A DNA stretch of 64,000 nt from positions 186,001 through 250,000 of the forward strand of contig JAUXRX010000007.1 in the NCBI GenBank assembly GCA_030681645.1, in the 5' to 3' direction. This DNA comes from Archangium sp. (GTDB lineage: Bacteria; Myxococcota; Myxococcia; Myxococcales; Myxococcaceae). The notes below the pieces were generated by a model. That model made no database searches. It was not told the origin of the DNA and saw only the letters and a program-made list of their open reading frames with translations. Shown piece after piece: positions 17,961 to 29,335 of this stretch (position 1 is its first letter; each line of letters starts with the position of its first letter). The translations under genes and the position numbers were made by a program.

Positions 17961-17964
<4 letters not shown>
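15541..17964 (+). CDS. LolC/LolE-family lipoprotein-releasing permease with long N-terminal membrane extension
   Basis: The C-terminal half is a recognisable LolC/E permease: LMTELSVGGVGVGVMALIIVLSVMSGFEADLQKKI (first span), a large periplasmic domain (PFILNEVMISSEGNISG, VLPGIMMGRELAASLKVVVGDRVNVVSP), and a C-terminal FtsX-type membrane block (ATVIMLVLEKRKEIAVLKALG, YPALKASQVEPVDGLKSE). Such proteins extract lipoproteins from the inner membrane together with LolD. At 807 residues it is about twice the usual 400-415. Roughly the first 370 residues add seven or eight hydrophobic spans (for example ILALASIFLLLGFVELVVGL and VIAFLVAFAVAMAIAFGGG). GTG start overlaps lysS; the stop overlaps lolD (ATGA). 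Confidence 0.87.
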
Positions 17965-18647
<683 letters not shown>

Positions 18648-18728
18648 ATCGACGCGGAACGGGCAATGGGGGTTGTTTTCCCTCGTAATGGCCGCGGTTT
18701 TGTCCTCTAAGGACGCCGCCCTTTCCCC

Positions 18729-21125
18729 GTGATTTCGCGTCTCTCCGCCATTCTCTGGTTCCTGGTGGTCGCTTCGGCGGCCCCGACAGTCGCGCACGCC
18801 CAGCTGCTGCAGGACACCCCTGCGCGCGAAGAGGCCGATCGCATCACCGAGATCCGCGTCGAAGGAAACCGGCGCGTGGAAGCGGCGGCCATTGCCCGCT
18901 CGCTCAAGCAGAAGGTTGGCGACCTGTTCGACCCGACGCGCACCGCCGATGACCTGCGCGCGCTGTGGGGGCTCAAGTACTTCAACGACCTGCAGCTGTT
19001 GGTGCAGCGCACGCCCACCGGCATCGCCTACGTGGTGCGGGTCAGCGAGAAGCCGGCCGTGCGCTCGGTGTCGCTCGCGGGCAACGACGAGCTCTCGAAG
19101 GACGACTTCAAGGACGTCATCGACATCAAGGCCTTCACCATCCTCGACGTCGCCGCCATCAAGCGGAACGAGAAGAAGATCCAGGAGAAGTACGTCGAGA
19201 AGGGCTTCTTCCTCGCCGAGGTGAAGCACGAGCTCAAGCCCGTCGGCACCGAGGGCAACGAGGTCGAGCTCATCTTCAACATCAACGAGCACGCCAAGGT
19301 GATGGTGAAGGAAATCATCTTCCTCGGGGCCAGCAAGGTGCCCGTCGAAGAGCTCAAGGCCGTGATGGCCACGCAAGAAGGCGGCTACCTCTCGTTCCTC
19401 ACCAGCCAGGGCACGTACCGCGAGGAGATGTTCCAGCGCGACCTGCAGGTGATCCAGATGGCGTACTTCGATCGCGGGTTCATCAACATCCGCGTCGACA
19501 AGCCCATCGTCACGCTCTCGCCCGACAAGCGGAACATCACCATCACCCTGCGGGTGGAAGAGGGTGAGAGCTACAAGGTCGGCAAGCTCGACTTCTCCGG
19601 CGACCTGCTCGTCGGCAAGGACGTGCTCAAGCGCCTGATGACCTCGCAGGAGAGGGCGACCTTCAACCGCTCGCTGCTCGCCAAGGACATCCAGGCGATC
19701 ACCGACGTCTATTACGACTCCGGCCACGCCTACGCGAACATCACCCCGGTCACCGCGGTGAACGCCGAAGAGAAGACCATCGACCTCACCTTCGACGTGC
19801 AGAAGGGCCCGAAGGTCTACATCGAGCGCATCGACATCGTCGGCAACACCAAGACGCGCGACAAGGTGATCCGCCGGCAGCTGCGCGTGTTCGAAGGCGA
19901 GCTCTTCAACGGCACCGGCATGCGCCGCAGCAAGGAGAAGGCGACCGCGCTGGGCTTCTTCGAGACCGTCGAGGTCACCCACAAGCCGGGCAGCGACGGC
20001 GAGCACGTGGTGGTCCAGGTCGAGATCAAGGAGAAGTCGACAGGCACCTTCCAGGTGGGCCTGGGCTTCTCCAACGTCGAGAGCTTCATCTTCACCGCGC
20101 AGGTTCAGCAGCAGAACTTCCTCGGGTGGGGAGTGTCGGGCTCGGCCAGCGCGCAGCTGTCGGGCCTGCGCAGCTTCTTCCAGCTCAGCTACTTCGACCC
20201 GTACTTCCTCGACACGAACTTCATCTTCAGCATCGACGCGTACCGCACCCAGCTCGACTACTTCGGCTTCGTGCGCGACGCGTTCGGCGGCACGGCGAGC
20301 CTCGGCTACTACGTGGTGGCCGACGAGATGAGCGTCAACCTCGGCTACACGTACGAGAACGTGAACGTGCAGACCGGCAGCCAGTCGACCGGCACGCCGC
20401 TCGCCGGCCAGTACCGCAGCGGCACCACCAGCGCGCTCCGCGCCTCGTGGACGTGGGACAAGCGCAACAACCGGCTCTTCGCCTCGTCAGGCTGGCTCTC
20501 GTTCGTCTCCGTCGAGACCGCGCCCCAGTTCCTCAACACGGCCGATCCCGACAAGCAGTACAACTTCAACCGCTACACGGCCTACCAGCGGGTGTACTTC
20601 CCGCTGCCGTTCGGCTCGGTGTTCAAGATGAACCTGCAGGTTGGCTGGGTGCAGGAACACTTCCCCGGAAACGCCGACCGCCAGCTGCCCATCAGCGAGC
20701 TCTATTTCCTCGGCGGCATCAACACCATCCGCGGCTACCCGCTGCGCCAGGTTTCGCCCTCGCAGCTGGTGGGCTCGTCGGTCAGCCCCGACGCGACCGT
20801 GCAGTCGCTGCGCGTGGGCGGCAACAAGCAGGTCATCTTCAACGCCGAGCTCGAGATACCGCTGCTCGAGAAGGTCGGCATTCGCGGCGTGCTCTTCTTC
20901 GACGCCGGCAACGCGTTCGGCCGCAACGCCAACTTCTTCGAGATCCCCAAGGGCGACGCGCTCGAGCCGCTGCGCCTGCCGCTGGGCTTGCTGTACTCGA
21001 TCGGCTTCGGCGTGCGCTGGTTCTCACCCATTGGCCCGCTGCGCTTCGAGTGGGGCATTCCGCTCACGCCGCGCGCGGGTGATCAGCCGATCCAGTTCGA
21101 GTTCACCATCGGCAACTCGTTCTAA
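18729..21125 (+). CDS. bamA: Outer-membrane protein assembly factor BamA
   Basis: A 798-residue Omp85 protein that folds beta-barrels into the outer membrane. A signal peptide (MISRLSAILWFLVVASAAPTVAHA) precedes about five POTRA domains, each with the G-(N/D) turn seen in ITEIRVEGNRRVE, VRSVSLAGNDELSKDDF, VKEIIFLGASKVP, YKVGKLDFSGDLLVG and YIERIDIVGNTKTRDKVIRRQL. The barrel spans about residue 435 to the end. The conserved loop-6 motif is LGGINTIRGYPLR and the chain ends in Phe (TIGNSF), the classic barrel signal. GTG start. It lies 81 bp after lolD, so envelope-assembly genes are grouped. Confidence 0.95.
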   Translation: MISRLSAILWFLVVASAAPTVAHAQLLQDTPAREEADRITEIRVEGNRRVEAAAIARSLKQKVGDLFDPTRTADDLRALWGLKYFNDLQLLVQRTPTGIAYVVRVSEKPAVRSVSLAGNDELSKDDFKDVIDIKAFTILDVAAIKRNEKKIQEKYVEKGFFLAEVKHELKPVGTEGNEVELIFNINEHAKVMVKEIIFLGASKVPVEELKAVMATQEGGYLSFLTSQGTYREEMFQRDLQVIQMAYFDRGFINIRVDKPIVTLSPDKRNITITLRVEEGESYKVGKLDFSGDLLVGKDVLKRLMTSQERATFNRSLLAKDIQAITDVYYDSGHAYANITPVTAVNAEEKTIDLTFDVQKGPKVYIERIDIVGNTKTRDKVIRRQLRVFEGELFNGTGMRRSKEKATALGFFETVEVTHKPGSDGEHVVVQVEIKEKSTGTFQVGLGFSNVESFIFTAQVQQQNFLGWGVSGSASAQLSGLRSFFQLSYFDPYFLDTNFIFSIDAYRTQLDYFGFVRDAFGGTASLGYYVVADEMSVNLGYTYENVNVQTGSQSTGTPLAGQYRSGTTSALRASWTWDKRNNRLFASSGWLSFVSVETAPQFLNTADPDKQYNFNRYTAYQRVYFPLPFGSVFKMNLQVGWVQEHFPGNADRQLPISELYFLGGINTIRGYPLRQVSPSQLVGSSVSPDATVQSLRVGGNKQVIFNAELEIPLLEKVGIRGVLFFDAGNAFGRNANFFEIPKGDALEPLRLPLGLLYSIGFGVRWFSPIGPLRFEWGIPLTPRAGDQPIQFEFTIGNSF

Positions 21126-21126
21126 G

Positions 21127-21172
21127 TCTCCCTCTCCGTGCGCCTGGGGGGAGTGGGCGGGGGTGTGGGGCC
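21127..21172. repeat. Dispersed intergenic repeat, family A, degenerate copy 3
   Basis: It starts directly after the bamA stop and ends 4 bp before the stop of the convergent FHA gene. The left part CTCCCTCTCC and right part GGGGTGTGGGGCC match the family, but the stem is decayed (CTGGGGGGAGTGGG). Confidence 0.6.
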
Positions 21173-21176
21173 GACG

Positions 21177-22049
21177 TCACCGCAGCATCAGCGCCGCCGC
21201 GCCGATTCCCAACACCATCAAGGCCAGGCCGGCGCTCATGAGCAGCGTCTCGACGCTCACCCGCCGCTGCGGCGGAGGCGCAAGCTCGAGCTGCGGCGGC
21301 GGCTCGGCGGCCTGGGGCAGGGTGACCGGTGAGGGCTGCAGCTGCGGCGCCGGCTCGACCACCACCGCGGTCCGTTCCTCAGGCGCGCGCTCAGAGTTGT
21401 CGAAGCGGAGGATCGTCTGGCCGACCTCGACCACGTCGCCCGTCTTGAGCGTGGTGTTCTTCTTGAGCAGCAGGCCGTTCACGTACACGCCGTTCATCGA
21501 CGAGGTGACGAGCTGGAGCACGTACTCGCGGCCGATGCGCATCAGGCGTGCGTGCGCCCGGCTGACCGCGCGATCACGAATGCGAATCGCCGCCTCGTCG
21601 GCGCGCCCGATGATGTTGTTGTCGAACGGAATGGGAAACACGCGGCCCTGGTCGAGGCCGGTGACGCAGGTGAAGGTCGCCGCCCGCGTGTCTTCGGCCG
21701 AGAGGTCGCCTGAGAGCAGCTCCTGCGCGACGAACGCGGTGCCCATCAGCTTGCGGGAAGCGCGCTTCTGCTGGTCGACCACCCGGCGGATCACCACGTC
21801 GTTGGGCAGCTTCAGATCTTCACCTTCGATCAACAGTCGCGCCACGCGGGCGGGGAAGAGCGCACTGCCGACCCGCACGGACCGCTGCGCCGTCACGCTC
21901 AGCTGCCGCCCCTCGAGCCGCAACGTGAGCAAGCCGTGAGGGAGGCCCTCGATGCAGATGCCGTCATTCGCGCCGCCGCCCACCGTCGCGAGCCCGTCCG
22001 CGAGGTCCACCGTGGTCGTGACCTGGTTCCAGATGATGTCGATGCGCAT
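21177..22049 (-). CDS. FHA-domain protein with C-terminal membrane anchor
   Basis: A 290-residue protein with a forkhead-associated (phosphothreonine-binding) domain at about residues 126-218: the GR in NNIIGRADEAAIRI, the SRAH-type core in AVSRAHARLMRI, and SSMNGVYVNG. These include the Arg, Ser, His and Asn positions used to bind pThr. A Pro-rich linker (about 222-265) leads to one C-terminal span (LLMSAGLALMVLGIGAAALML), so the FHA part is likely cytoplasmic. Residues 1-90 have an FHA-like rhythm too (ATVGGGANDGICIEGLPHGLLTLRLEG) but lack the key residues. Start ATG 22049 is chosen because upstream sequence is in the divergent lipoprotein gene. Confidence 0.83.
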   Translation of the reverse strand: MRIDIIWNQVTTTVDLADGLATVGGGANDGICIEGLPHGLLTLRLEGRQLSVTAQRSVRVGSALFPARVARLLIEGEDLKLPNDVVIRRVVDQQKRASRKLMGTAFVAQELLSGDLSAEDTRAATFTCVTGLDQGRVFPIPFDNNIIGRADEAAIRIRDRAVSRAHARLMRIGREYVLQLVTSSMNGVYVNGLLLKKNTTLKTGDVVEVGQTILRFDNSERAPEERTAVVVEPAPQLQPSPVTLPQAAEPPPQLELAPPPQRRVSVETLLMSAGLALMVLGIGAAALMLR

Positions 22050-22155
22050 GGCGCGGAGGGGAAGAGCACAGACAGTGCCGACGCCAAGTCGCCGGAAAGA
22101 CGTGGCTTTTCTTGTGCGACGGTCCTCTGCCGGGAGGCGTAGTGTTCGCGCCCCG

Positions 22156-23373
22156 ATGCGCCTGATTCGACTGTGTCTGGTGGTGATGGCCCTCGCGGGC
22201 TGCAGAGATGAGCAGGCCGGCCCGAAGCCGAAGGCCCCCAGAGGACCCGCGCCGGCGCCGGCCCAGGGGGGAGGCCTCCGCACGCTCGACGCGGCGCCGC
22301 CGAGCTTCACCCACTCCAGCGGGGCGACGTGGGCGGGCGGGGCGGTCACCTACCTCGGCTCCATTCTCGAGCCTGCGCGGCCGAAGCCGGGAGACCAGGT
22401 GCAGCTGCGCCACTACTTCCGCGCCGACGGCGCCGTGAACGGCCAGTGGCGATTCTTCATGCACGTGATGGACGAGACGACCCGGCAGCAGGTCGGCAAC
22501 CTCGATCACGAGCTCCAGCAGGGCGCAGCGCCCCTGGGCACCTGGCCTCGCGGGAAGATCATCGAAGACGTCCACGGCTTTCAGATGCCGAACCTCCAGG
22601 GCTCGCTGCGCCTCTTCCTCGGGTTCTGGAACGACTCGGGCCGCCTGCCCATCGACAGCGTCGCGTTGTCTGACGGCGATGGCCGGGTGCTCGGCCCGAA
22701 GATCGAAGGGCCTCCGCAGGCCGCCTTGCCCGAGTACGCCACCGTGCGCGCCACCACCGCGCCGGTGATCGACGGCAAGCTCGACGACGCCATCTGGCAG
22801 ACCGCGAAGGAACAGCCGCTGACCCGCAGCTTCGACGGCGGCCCGGTGACCCGGAAGACGACCTTCCGCATCGTGTACGACGACGCGTTCCTCTACGTGG
22901 CGTTCTGGTCGGAAGACCGCGACGCCTGGGGCACGCTGCGAAAGAAGGACGACCCGATCTACAACGAAGACGCGGTCGAGCTGTTCCTCGACGCCGACGC
23001 CGACGGCAAGACCTACAACGAGCTGCAGGTCTCACCGCACAACGTGAACTTCGACGCCAGCTTCGTGGCCCGGCGCAGCGATCTCGCCGAGGCGATGAAG
23101 TGGGAATCGGGCATGACGACCGCCGTGTTCGTGAAGGGCACGCTCGATGATGACTCGGATACTGACGAGTACTGGACGGCGGAGATGAAGATCCCCATCG
23201 CCAATCTGAACTCGGTGCCGCGTTTGCCGCAGAAGGGCGATCGGTGGCGCTTCAATGCGTACCGGCTCGAGCACATTGCGCGGCGCACCAACGTCGAGGG
23301 GCAGTCGTTCTCGCCCCTCTTCATCGGTGATTTTCACGCGCTGCCGCGGTTCGGGTGGCTCGTGTTTCAGTGA
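22156..23373 (+). CDS. Lipoprotein with C-terminal CBM9/DOMON-like domain
   Basis: A 405-residue protein with a type II signal, MRLIRLCLVVMALAGC (LAGC lipobox). A Pro/Ala-rich linker follows, then a beta-sandwich-like region (about 45-180: YLGSILEPARPKPGDQVQLRHYF, FMHVMDE). The C-terminal region (about 200-405) matches carbohydrate-binding family 9-like proteins: APVIDGKLDDAIWQ near the start, FRIVYDDAFLYVAFWSED, EDAVELFLDADADGKTYNELQVSPHN and WTAEMKIPIANL. Such domains bind glycans or heme-like ligands on the cell surface. No catalytic motif is seen. It is divergent from the FHA gene across 106 bp and followed by a family A repeat. Confidence 0.8.
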   Translation: MRLIRLCLVVMALAGCRDEQAGPKPKAPRGPAPAPAQGGGLRTLDAAPPSFTHSSGATWAGGAVTYLGSILEPARPKPGDQVQLRHYFRADGAVNGQWRFFMHVMDETTRQQVGNLDHELQQGAAPLGTWPRGKIIEDVHGFQMPNLQGSLRLFLGFWNDSGRLPIDSVALSDGDGRVLGPKIEGPPQAALPEYATVRATTAPVIDGKLDDAIWQTAKEQPLTRSFDGGPVTRKTTFRIVYDDAFLYVAFWSEDRDAWGTLRKKDDPIYNEDAVELFLDADADGKTYNELQVSPHNVNFDASFVARRSDLAEAMKWESGMTTAVFVKGTLDDDSDTDEYWTAEMKIPIANLNSVPRLPQKGDRWRFNAYRLEHIARRTNVEGQSFSPLFIGDFHALPRFGWLVFQ

Positions 23374-23382
23374 GGCGACTTC

Positions 23383-23425
23383 GCCCCTCACCCCGGCCCT
23401 CTCCCCGCTTCGCAGGGAGAGGGAG
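23383..23425. repeat. Dispersed intergenic repeat, family A, copy 4
   Basis: A reverse-orientation copy (GCCCCTCACCCCGGCCCTCTCC, then the stem and GGGAGAGGGAG) fills the gap between the stops of two convergent genes, the CBM9 lipoprotein and glgP. Confidence 0.73.
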
Positions 23426-23426
23426 T

Positions 23427-25886
<2,460 letters not shown>

Positions 25887-25911
25887 CCCACCGCTCTAGT
25901 TCAGGCGCGCC

Positions 25912-27057
25912 CTACTTGGTCCCGAAAACGGCGACGGGGCTCGCGCTCAGACGCGCTGCGGCATCGGCGATCTGCTGCTTGAAGTCTTCCATCAACTGCT
26001 TCGGCAGCGGATCGGCGCGGGGGAAGTTCTGGTTGAGCGGGTTGACCCAACCCCCGCCGCGCTTGAGCCCGAAGTGCAGGTGAGGGCCGGTGGTGAGCCT
26101 CCCGGTGTTGCCCGACTCGGCCAGCACCGTCTTCTGCGAGATGCGCTGGCCCGGCTTCACCAGGATCTTCGAGAGGTGCAGGTAGCAGCTCTCGAAGCTC
26201 ATCACGTGCTTCACGCACACCACGTTGCCGCCGCCATCGTCCCAACCCGCGCGCACCACCGTGCCGTCCGAGACCGCCCACACCGGCGTGCCGGAAGGCG
26301 CGTGGTAGTCGACGCCGTTGTGGTTGCCCACGTAGTTGAGCACCGGGTGGAAGCGGCTGCCGAAGCCCGACGTCACGTGCGCGTACTTGAGCGGTGACTT
26401 GAGGAAGGTCTTGCGCGCCGAGAGCCCGTCTTCGGTGAAGAAGGTCTCGGTGCCGTCGGGGAGCTTGTAGCGGAACGACTTCTTCGTGCCGACCGAGCTG
26501 CCGATGTACTCGGCGGCGATCACCCGGCCGTACTCGAGCGTGCGCCCCTTGTGGATGACCTTCTCCACCACCGCGCGCATCCGGTCGCCCTTCTGCACGT
26601 CGCGGTAGAAGTCGACGTCCCAGGCGAACACGTCGGACAGCGTGACCGCGATGTCCGGCCGCTCGCCCGCGGCGATGGCCGCGTCCCACACGTTCGACTC
26701 GACCGTCAGCTCCACCGTGTCGACGCGCTGCTCGCGTTCGATCTCGCGCTTGCGGCCGATGTAGCGATCGCCCTCGCGCCGCACCTGCCACTCGGTGAGC
26801 AGGCTGCGCCGGTAGTCGAGCACGTCGAGCTGGCCGTGACGGAAGACGAGCCGCAGCTGATCGCCGGGCCGCGCCTTCCTGAAGTTGAACTCGGCCGCCG
26901 ACAGCGCGCCGTGCAGCGCGTTGACCGTCGTGTCGTCGAGGCCCGCGTCGTAGAGAGCGCGCGCGACCGTCTGGTTTTTTTCGAGACGACGGTTCTTGAT
27001 CAGGGTTGCAGGGTCCTGCGCCGTGAAGAGCAGCCCTGCGAGGGCGACGACCAACAT
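25912..27057 (-). CDS. M23-family (LytM) metallopeptidase, exported
   Basis: Predicted zinc endopeptidase or LytM-type regulator of peptidoglycan cleavage. A short hydrophobic N-terminus (MLVVALAGLLFTAQ) probably acts as signal. A helical/beta region of about 230 residues with NlpD/MepM-like features (LYDAGLDDTTVNAL, VNALHGALSAAEFNFRKARPGDQLRLVF, a LysM-like or opacity-type N-domain) precedes the M23 core. The zinc motifs are intact: FGSRFHPVLNYVGNHNGVDY (His and Asp) and the HxH in TGPHLHFGL, so it is likely catalytic rather than degenerate. GNHNGVDY lacks the usual second His before G. It lies 25 bp upstream of glgP and 33 bp downstream of a hypothetical gene. Confidence 0.88.
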   Translation of the reverse strand: MLVVALAGLLFTAQDPATLIKNRRLEKNQTVARALYDAGLDDTTVNALHGALSAAEFNFRKARPGDQLRLVFRHGQLDVLDYRRSLLTEWQVRREGDRYIGRKREIEREQRVDTVELTVESNVWDAAIAAGERPDIAVTLSDVFAWDVDFYRDVQKGDRMRAVVEKVIHKGRTLEYGRVIAAEYIGSSVGTKKSFRYKLPDGTETFFTEDGLSARKTFLKSPLKYAHVTSGFGSRFHPVLNYVGNHNGVDYHAPSGTPVWAVSDGTVVRAGWDDGGGNVVCVKHVMSFESCYLHLSKILVKPGQRISQKTVLAESGNTGRLTTGPHLHFGLKRGGGWVNPLNQNFPRADPLPKQLMEDFKQQIADAAARLSASPVAVFGTK

Positions 27058-27090
27058 GGGCTGAAAGTGTAAGCGAGCTGCGGGCTGAGG

Positions 27091-27630
27091 TCAGGCTTCT
27101 GGACTGCTTTTGTGATCCTTGAGGCGCTGGTACTCGCCCCAGGCCCTCCGCCCATCGGCGAGCCACTGCTCGACCAGCGGCAGGGCCAGGTCGAGCACCG
27201 GCATCGGCGCCTCGGCCTCGTCAGCCTGGAAGAGGAGGGGGTGTGTCGTTTCGCCCGCGCGGACCTGCACCCGCTCTTCCATCGACCCCTTCGGGGACCA
27301 GGTGAGCTCGGCCTCGAGATCGCCGGAGTACATCTGCAGCACCAGACCCACCACGTCGCGGAAGAACCGCCCCTGGGGGTCGTCCTTCACCTCGACCGCG
27401 TCGAGCCGGGCCTGGCCGTCTTCGAGGCGGAAGTGCATCGCACACCCGGGCTGGTCAGAGGCGAGGGTGAGGCGCTCGGCGCTGCGGTGGAGCGAGCAAC
27501 CCAGCTCCTGCGGCAGGTGGGCGAAGTCCTCGAGGGGAACTTCGAGCGAGCAGGCGGTGACGATCGCACTCTCGAGACGGGGCTCAGGCACCCTCAAGCA
27601 GTAATGGCGCCCGCTGGCGTTCGCAGCCAA
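27091..27630 (-). CDS. Hypothetical protein next to spoVR
   Basis: A 179-residue protein, probably cytoplasmic, starting with TTG 27630 (GAGG about 5 bases upstream, across the spoVR stop). Strand-rich sequence with patterns such as CLRVPEPRLESAIVTACSLEVP, MHFRLEDGQARLDAVEV and LTWSPKGSMEERVQVRAGE, followed by a helical C-terminus (LALPLVEQWLADGRRAWGEYQRLKDH). I do not recognise a family. It is 3 bp after spoVR and so is almost certainly in the prkA-DUF444-spoVR operon, but no functional motif supports a direct link. Alternative in-frame starts are a few codons downstream. Confidence 0.65.
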   Translation of the reverse strand: MAANASGRHYCLRVPEPRLESAIVTACSLEVPLEDFAHLPQELGCSLHRSAERLTLASDQPGCAMHFRLEDGQARLDAVEVKDDPQGRFFRDVVGLVLQMYSGDLEAELTWSPKGSMEERVQVRAGETTHPLLFQADEAEAPMPVLDLALPLVEQWLADGRRAWGEYQRLKDHKSSPEA

Positions 27631-27633
27631 ACC

Positions 27634-29121
27634 TCAGAGGTCCAGCTTCTTCTCGGTGAACTGCTGGCCGTCGTGCCGCATCATCAGGCCCTTACCCTCG
27701 GCCTTCGTGACGATGCCTACTGGACGCTTCCAGAGTTGCTGCAGGTTCTTGAGCGTCTGGTTGGCGTAGTTCGGGTCGAGATCGGCCCCGTCGTGCTTGT
27801 GCGAGAGCACCAGCTCGCCCTTGTTCTCGTAGTTGGCGTCGATCACGTCGATCACCGGCTGGCCGAAGTTGGTCAGCGACTGCAGCAGCTTGTTCTTCAC
27901 CTTCTTGAACTCGCGGGTGGCGATCTCCCAGGTGTTCTTCTTGTCGTTGAAGTTGAAGACGAACAGCTTCTGCTCGATCGCGAACTCAGGGGTGAGGAAG
28001 GCGTCGATGAAGGTGATGTCGTTGTAGTGCTTGCGCACCTCGAAGATCTTCTCGCGCCCGCCGCCGAGGTTCTTGTCCCAGCTGCGGCGCACGCGCAGGT
28101 CGTCGCACTCTTCCCATTCCTTGCCGAAGCGGCCCTTGTTCCAGCGGTCTTCGATGTCGCGGAACAGCTCGATGCCCAGCTTGTAGGGGTTCAGCTTGCC
28201 CTGCTGGGTGGCCATCGTGCCGGAGTGGTGATCGGCGTAGTCGATGATCTCGTGATCCTTGAGGGCCTTCGTCGTCATGATCGTGGAGTGCCAGTAGCTG
28301 GCCCACCCTTCGTTCATGATCTTCGTCTGGGCCTGGGGCGCGAAGTAGTAGGCCTCCTCGCGCACGATGTTGAGGATCTCGTGTTCCCAGTCTTCCAGGG
28401 GCGCGTGCTCGAGCAGGAAGGCGAGCACGTCGCGCTGCGGGCGCTCGGGGAACTTCTTCTGCTGCACCTTCTCGGCGTCGACCTTCTTCTGCTGCGAGGT
28501 CACGAACTCCTTCGGGTTCATGTACGGCCGCATGTAGTCCTTGTCGACGCGAATGCCCTCGGCGCGGACGTTCTGCTGCGACTCGGCGGTCTTCGGGTCG
28601 GGGTTGCGCTTGATGTGCGGCGCGTACTGGTCGATCAGGTTCTCGAGCGACAGCGCGAGGTCGATGAAGTCTTCGACCTTCTCCACCCCGATCTTGTCGA
28701 TGTGCCGGCGCACCCGGGTGGCGTGGTTCGCCATCTCGTCGACCATCTTCCGGTTGGTGAACTTGAAGGTGAAGTTGTTCTTGAAGAAGTCGTTGTGGCC
28801 GTACACGTGCGCCATCACCAGCTTCTGGTCGACCTCGGCGTTCGCCTCGAGCAGGTACGCGAAGCTGGGGTCGTTGTTGATCACCAGCTCGTAGATCTTC
28901 GACAGGCCGTACTCCGACGACTTCGCCAGCTGCTCGTAGTCCATGCCCCAGCGCCAGTGGGGGTAGCGGGTGGGGAAGCCGCCGTAGGCCGCCACCATGT
29001 TGAGCTCGTCGGTCGAGAGCACCTCGAAGACCTGCTCGAAGAAGTCGAGGCCGAAGGCGCGGGCGTAGCCCTCGATCTCCACCTTGAGGTCCTGCAGGCG
29101 TGGGGTCAGTGATTTGGGCAT
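27634..29121 (-). CDS. spoVR: SpoVR family protein
   Basis: A 495-residue SpoVR/YcgB homologue of unknown biochemical function. It contains the family's conserved N-terminal block (VLSTDELNMVAAYGGFPTRYPHWRWGMDYEQLAK, then INNDPSFAYLLEAN) and central HVYGHNDFFKNN, His/Trp-rich segments, WEHEILNIVREEAYYFAPQAQTKIMNEGWASYWHS, and a C-terminal KLNPYKLGIELFRDIEDRWNKGRFG. It lies directly behind a 70-residue zinc-ribbon gene and DUF444 gene, in the gene order prkA-DUF444-spoVR known from many proteobacteria, where the trio is tied to stress and nutrient limitation. The start ATG 29121 abuts the previous stop. Confidence 0.93.
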   Translation of the reverse strand: MPKSLTPRLQDLKVEIEGYARAFGLDFFEQVFEVLSTDELNMVAAYGGFPTRYPHWRWGMDYEQLAKSSEYGLSKIYELVINNDPSFAYLLEANAEVDQKLVMAHVYGHNDFFKNNFTFKFTNRKMVDEMANHATRVRRHIDKIGVEKVEDFIDLALSLENLIDQYAPHIKRNPDPKTAESQQNVRAEGIRVDKDYMRPYMNPKEFVTSQQKKVDAEKVQQKKFPERPQRDVLAFLLEHAPLEDWEHEILNIVREEAYYFAPQAQTKIMNEGWASYWHSTIMTTKALKDHEIIDYADHHSGTMATQQGKLNPYKLGIELFRDIEDRWNKGRFGKEWEECDDLRVRRSWDKNLGGGREKIFEVRKHYNDITFIDAFLTPEFAIEQKLFVFNFNDKKNTWEIATREFKKVKNKLLQSLTNFGQPVIDVIDANYENKGELVLSHKHDGADLDPNYANQTLKNLQQLWKRPVGIVTKAEGKGLMMRHDGQQFTEKKLDL

Positions 29122-29334
29122 CTAGGCGCCTTCTGAGGGCAGGCGGCTCACCAGCAGCCGCCGATCGGTTTCCGTGCTGACTTCGAAGATCTCGGTCTCC
29201 CGGTCGCAGGCGTCACACGGCCGCTCGGCGATGATCTCGCGGCAGCCGAAGCAGAAGTGGAACGGCAGCGTGCCCTGCTGGACCGAGGTCGTCGCCACTG
29301 CCACCGAGGTCTTCTTCTTCTTGCCCCAGAGCAC
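29122..29334 (-). CDS. Small CxxC zinc-ribbon protein inside the prkA/spoVR cluster
   Basis: A 70-residue protein beginning MLWGKKKKTSVAVATT. It has two pairs of cysteines, CFGC and CDAC, about 15 residues apart (HFCFGCREIIAERPCDACDRE), a likely zinc-ribbon. The remainder is polar. Its start is 1 bp after the DUF444 stop and its end abuts spoVR, so it is tightly embedded between genes that usually sit together. It may be an adaptor specific to this lineage; I do not recognise a family. Because it is short, the coding call rests on spacing, the cysteine pattern and intact frame. Confidence 0.7.
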   Translation of the reverse strand: MLWGKKKKTSVAVATTSVQQGTLPFHFCFGCREIIAERPCDACDRETEIFEVSTETDRRLLVSRLPSEGA

Positions 29335-29335
29335 G

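Noticed and set aside
21177..22049. Type III basal-body SctD/YscD identity for the FHA protein
   Set aside because: SctD has FHA, one span, then a large periplasmic domain. This protein ends at the span, and its FHA core is of the pThr-binding kind.
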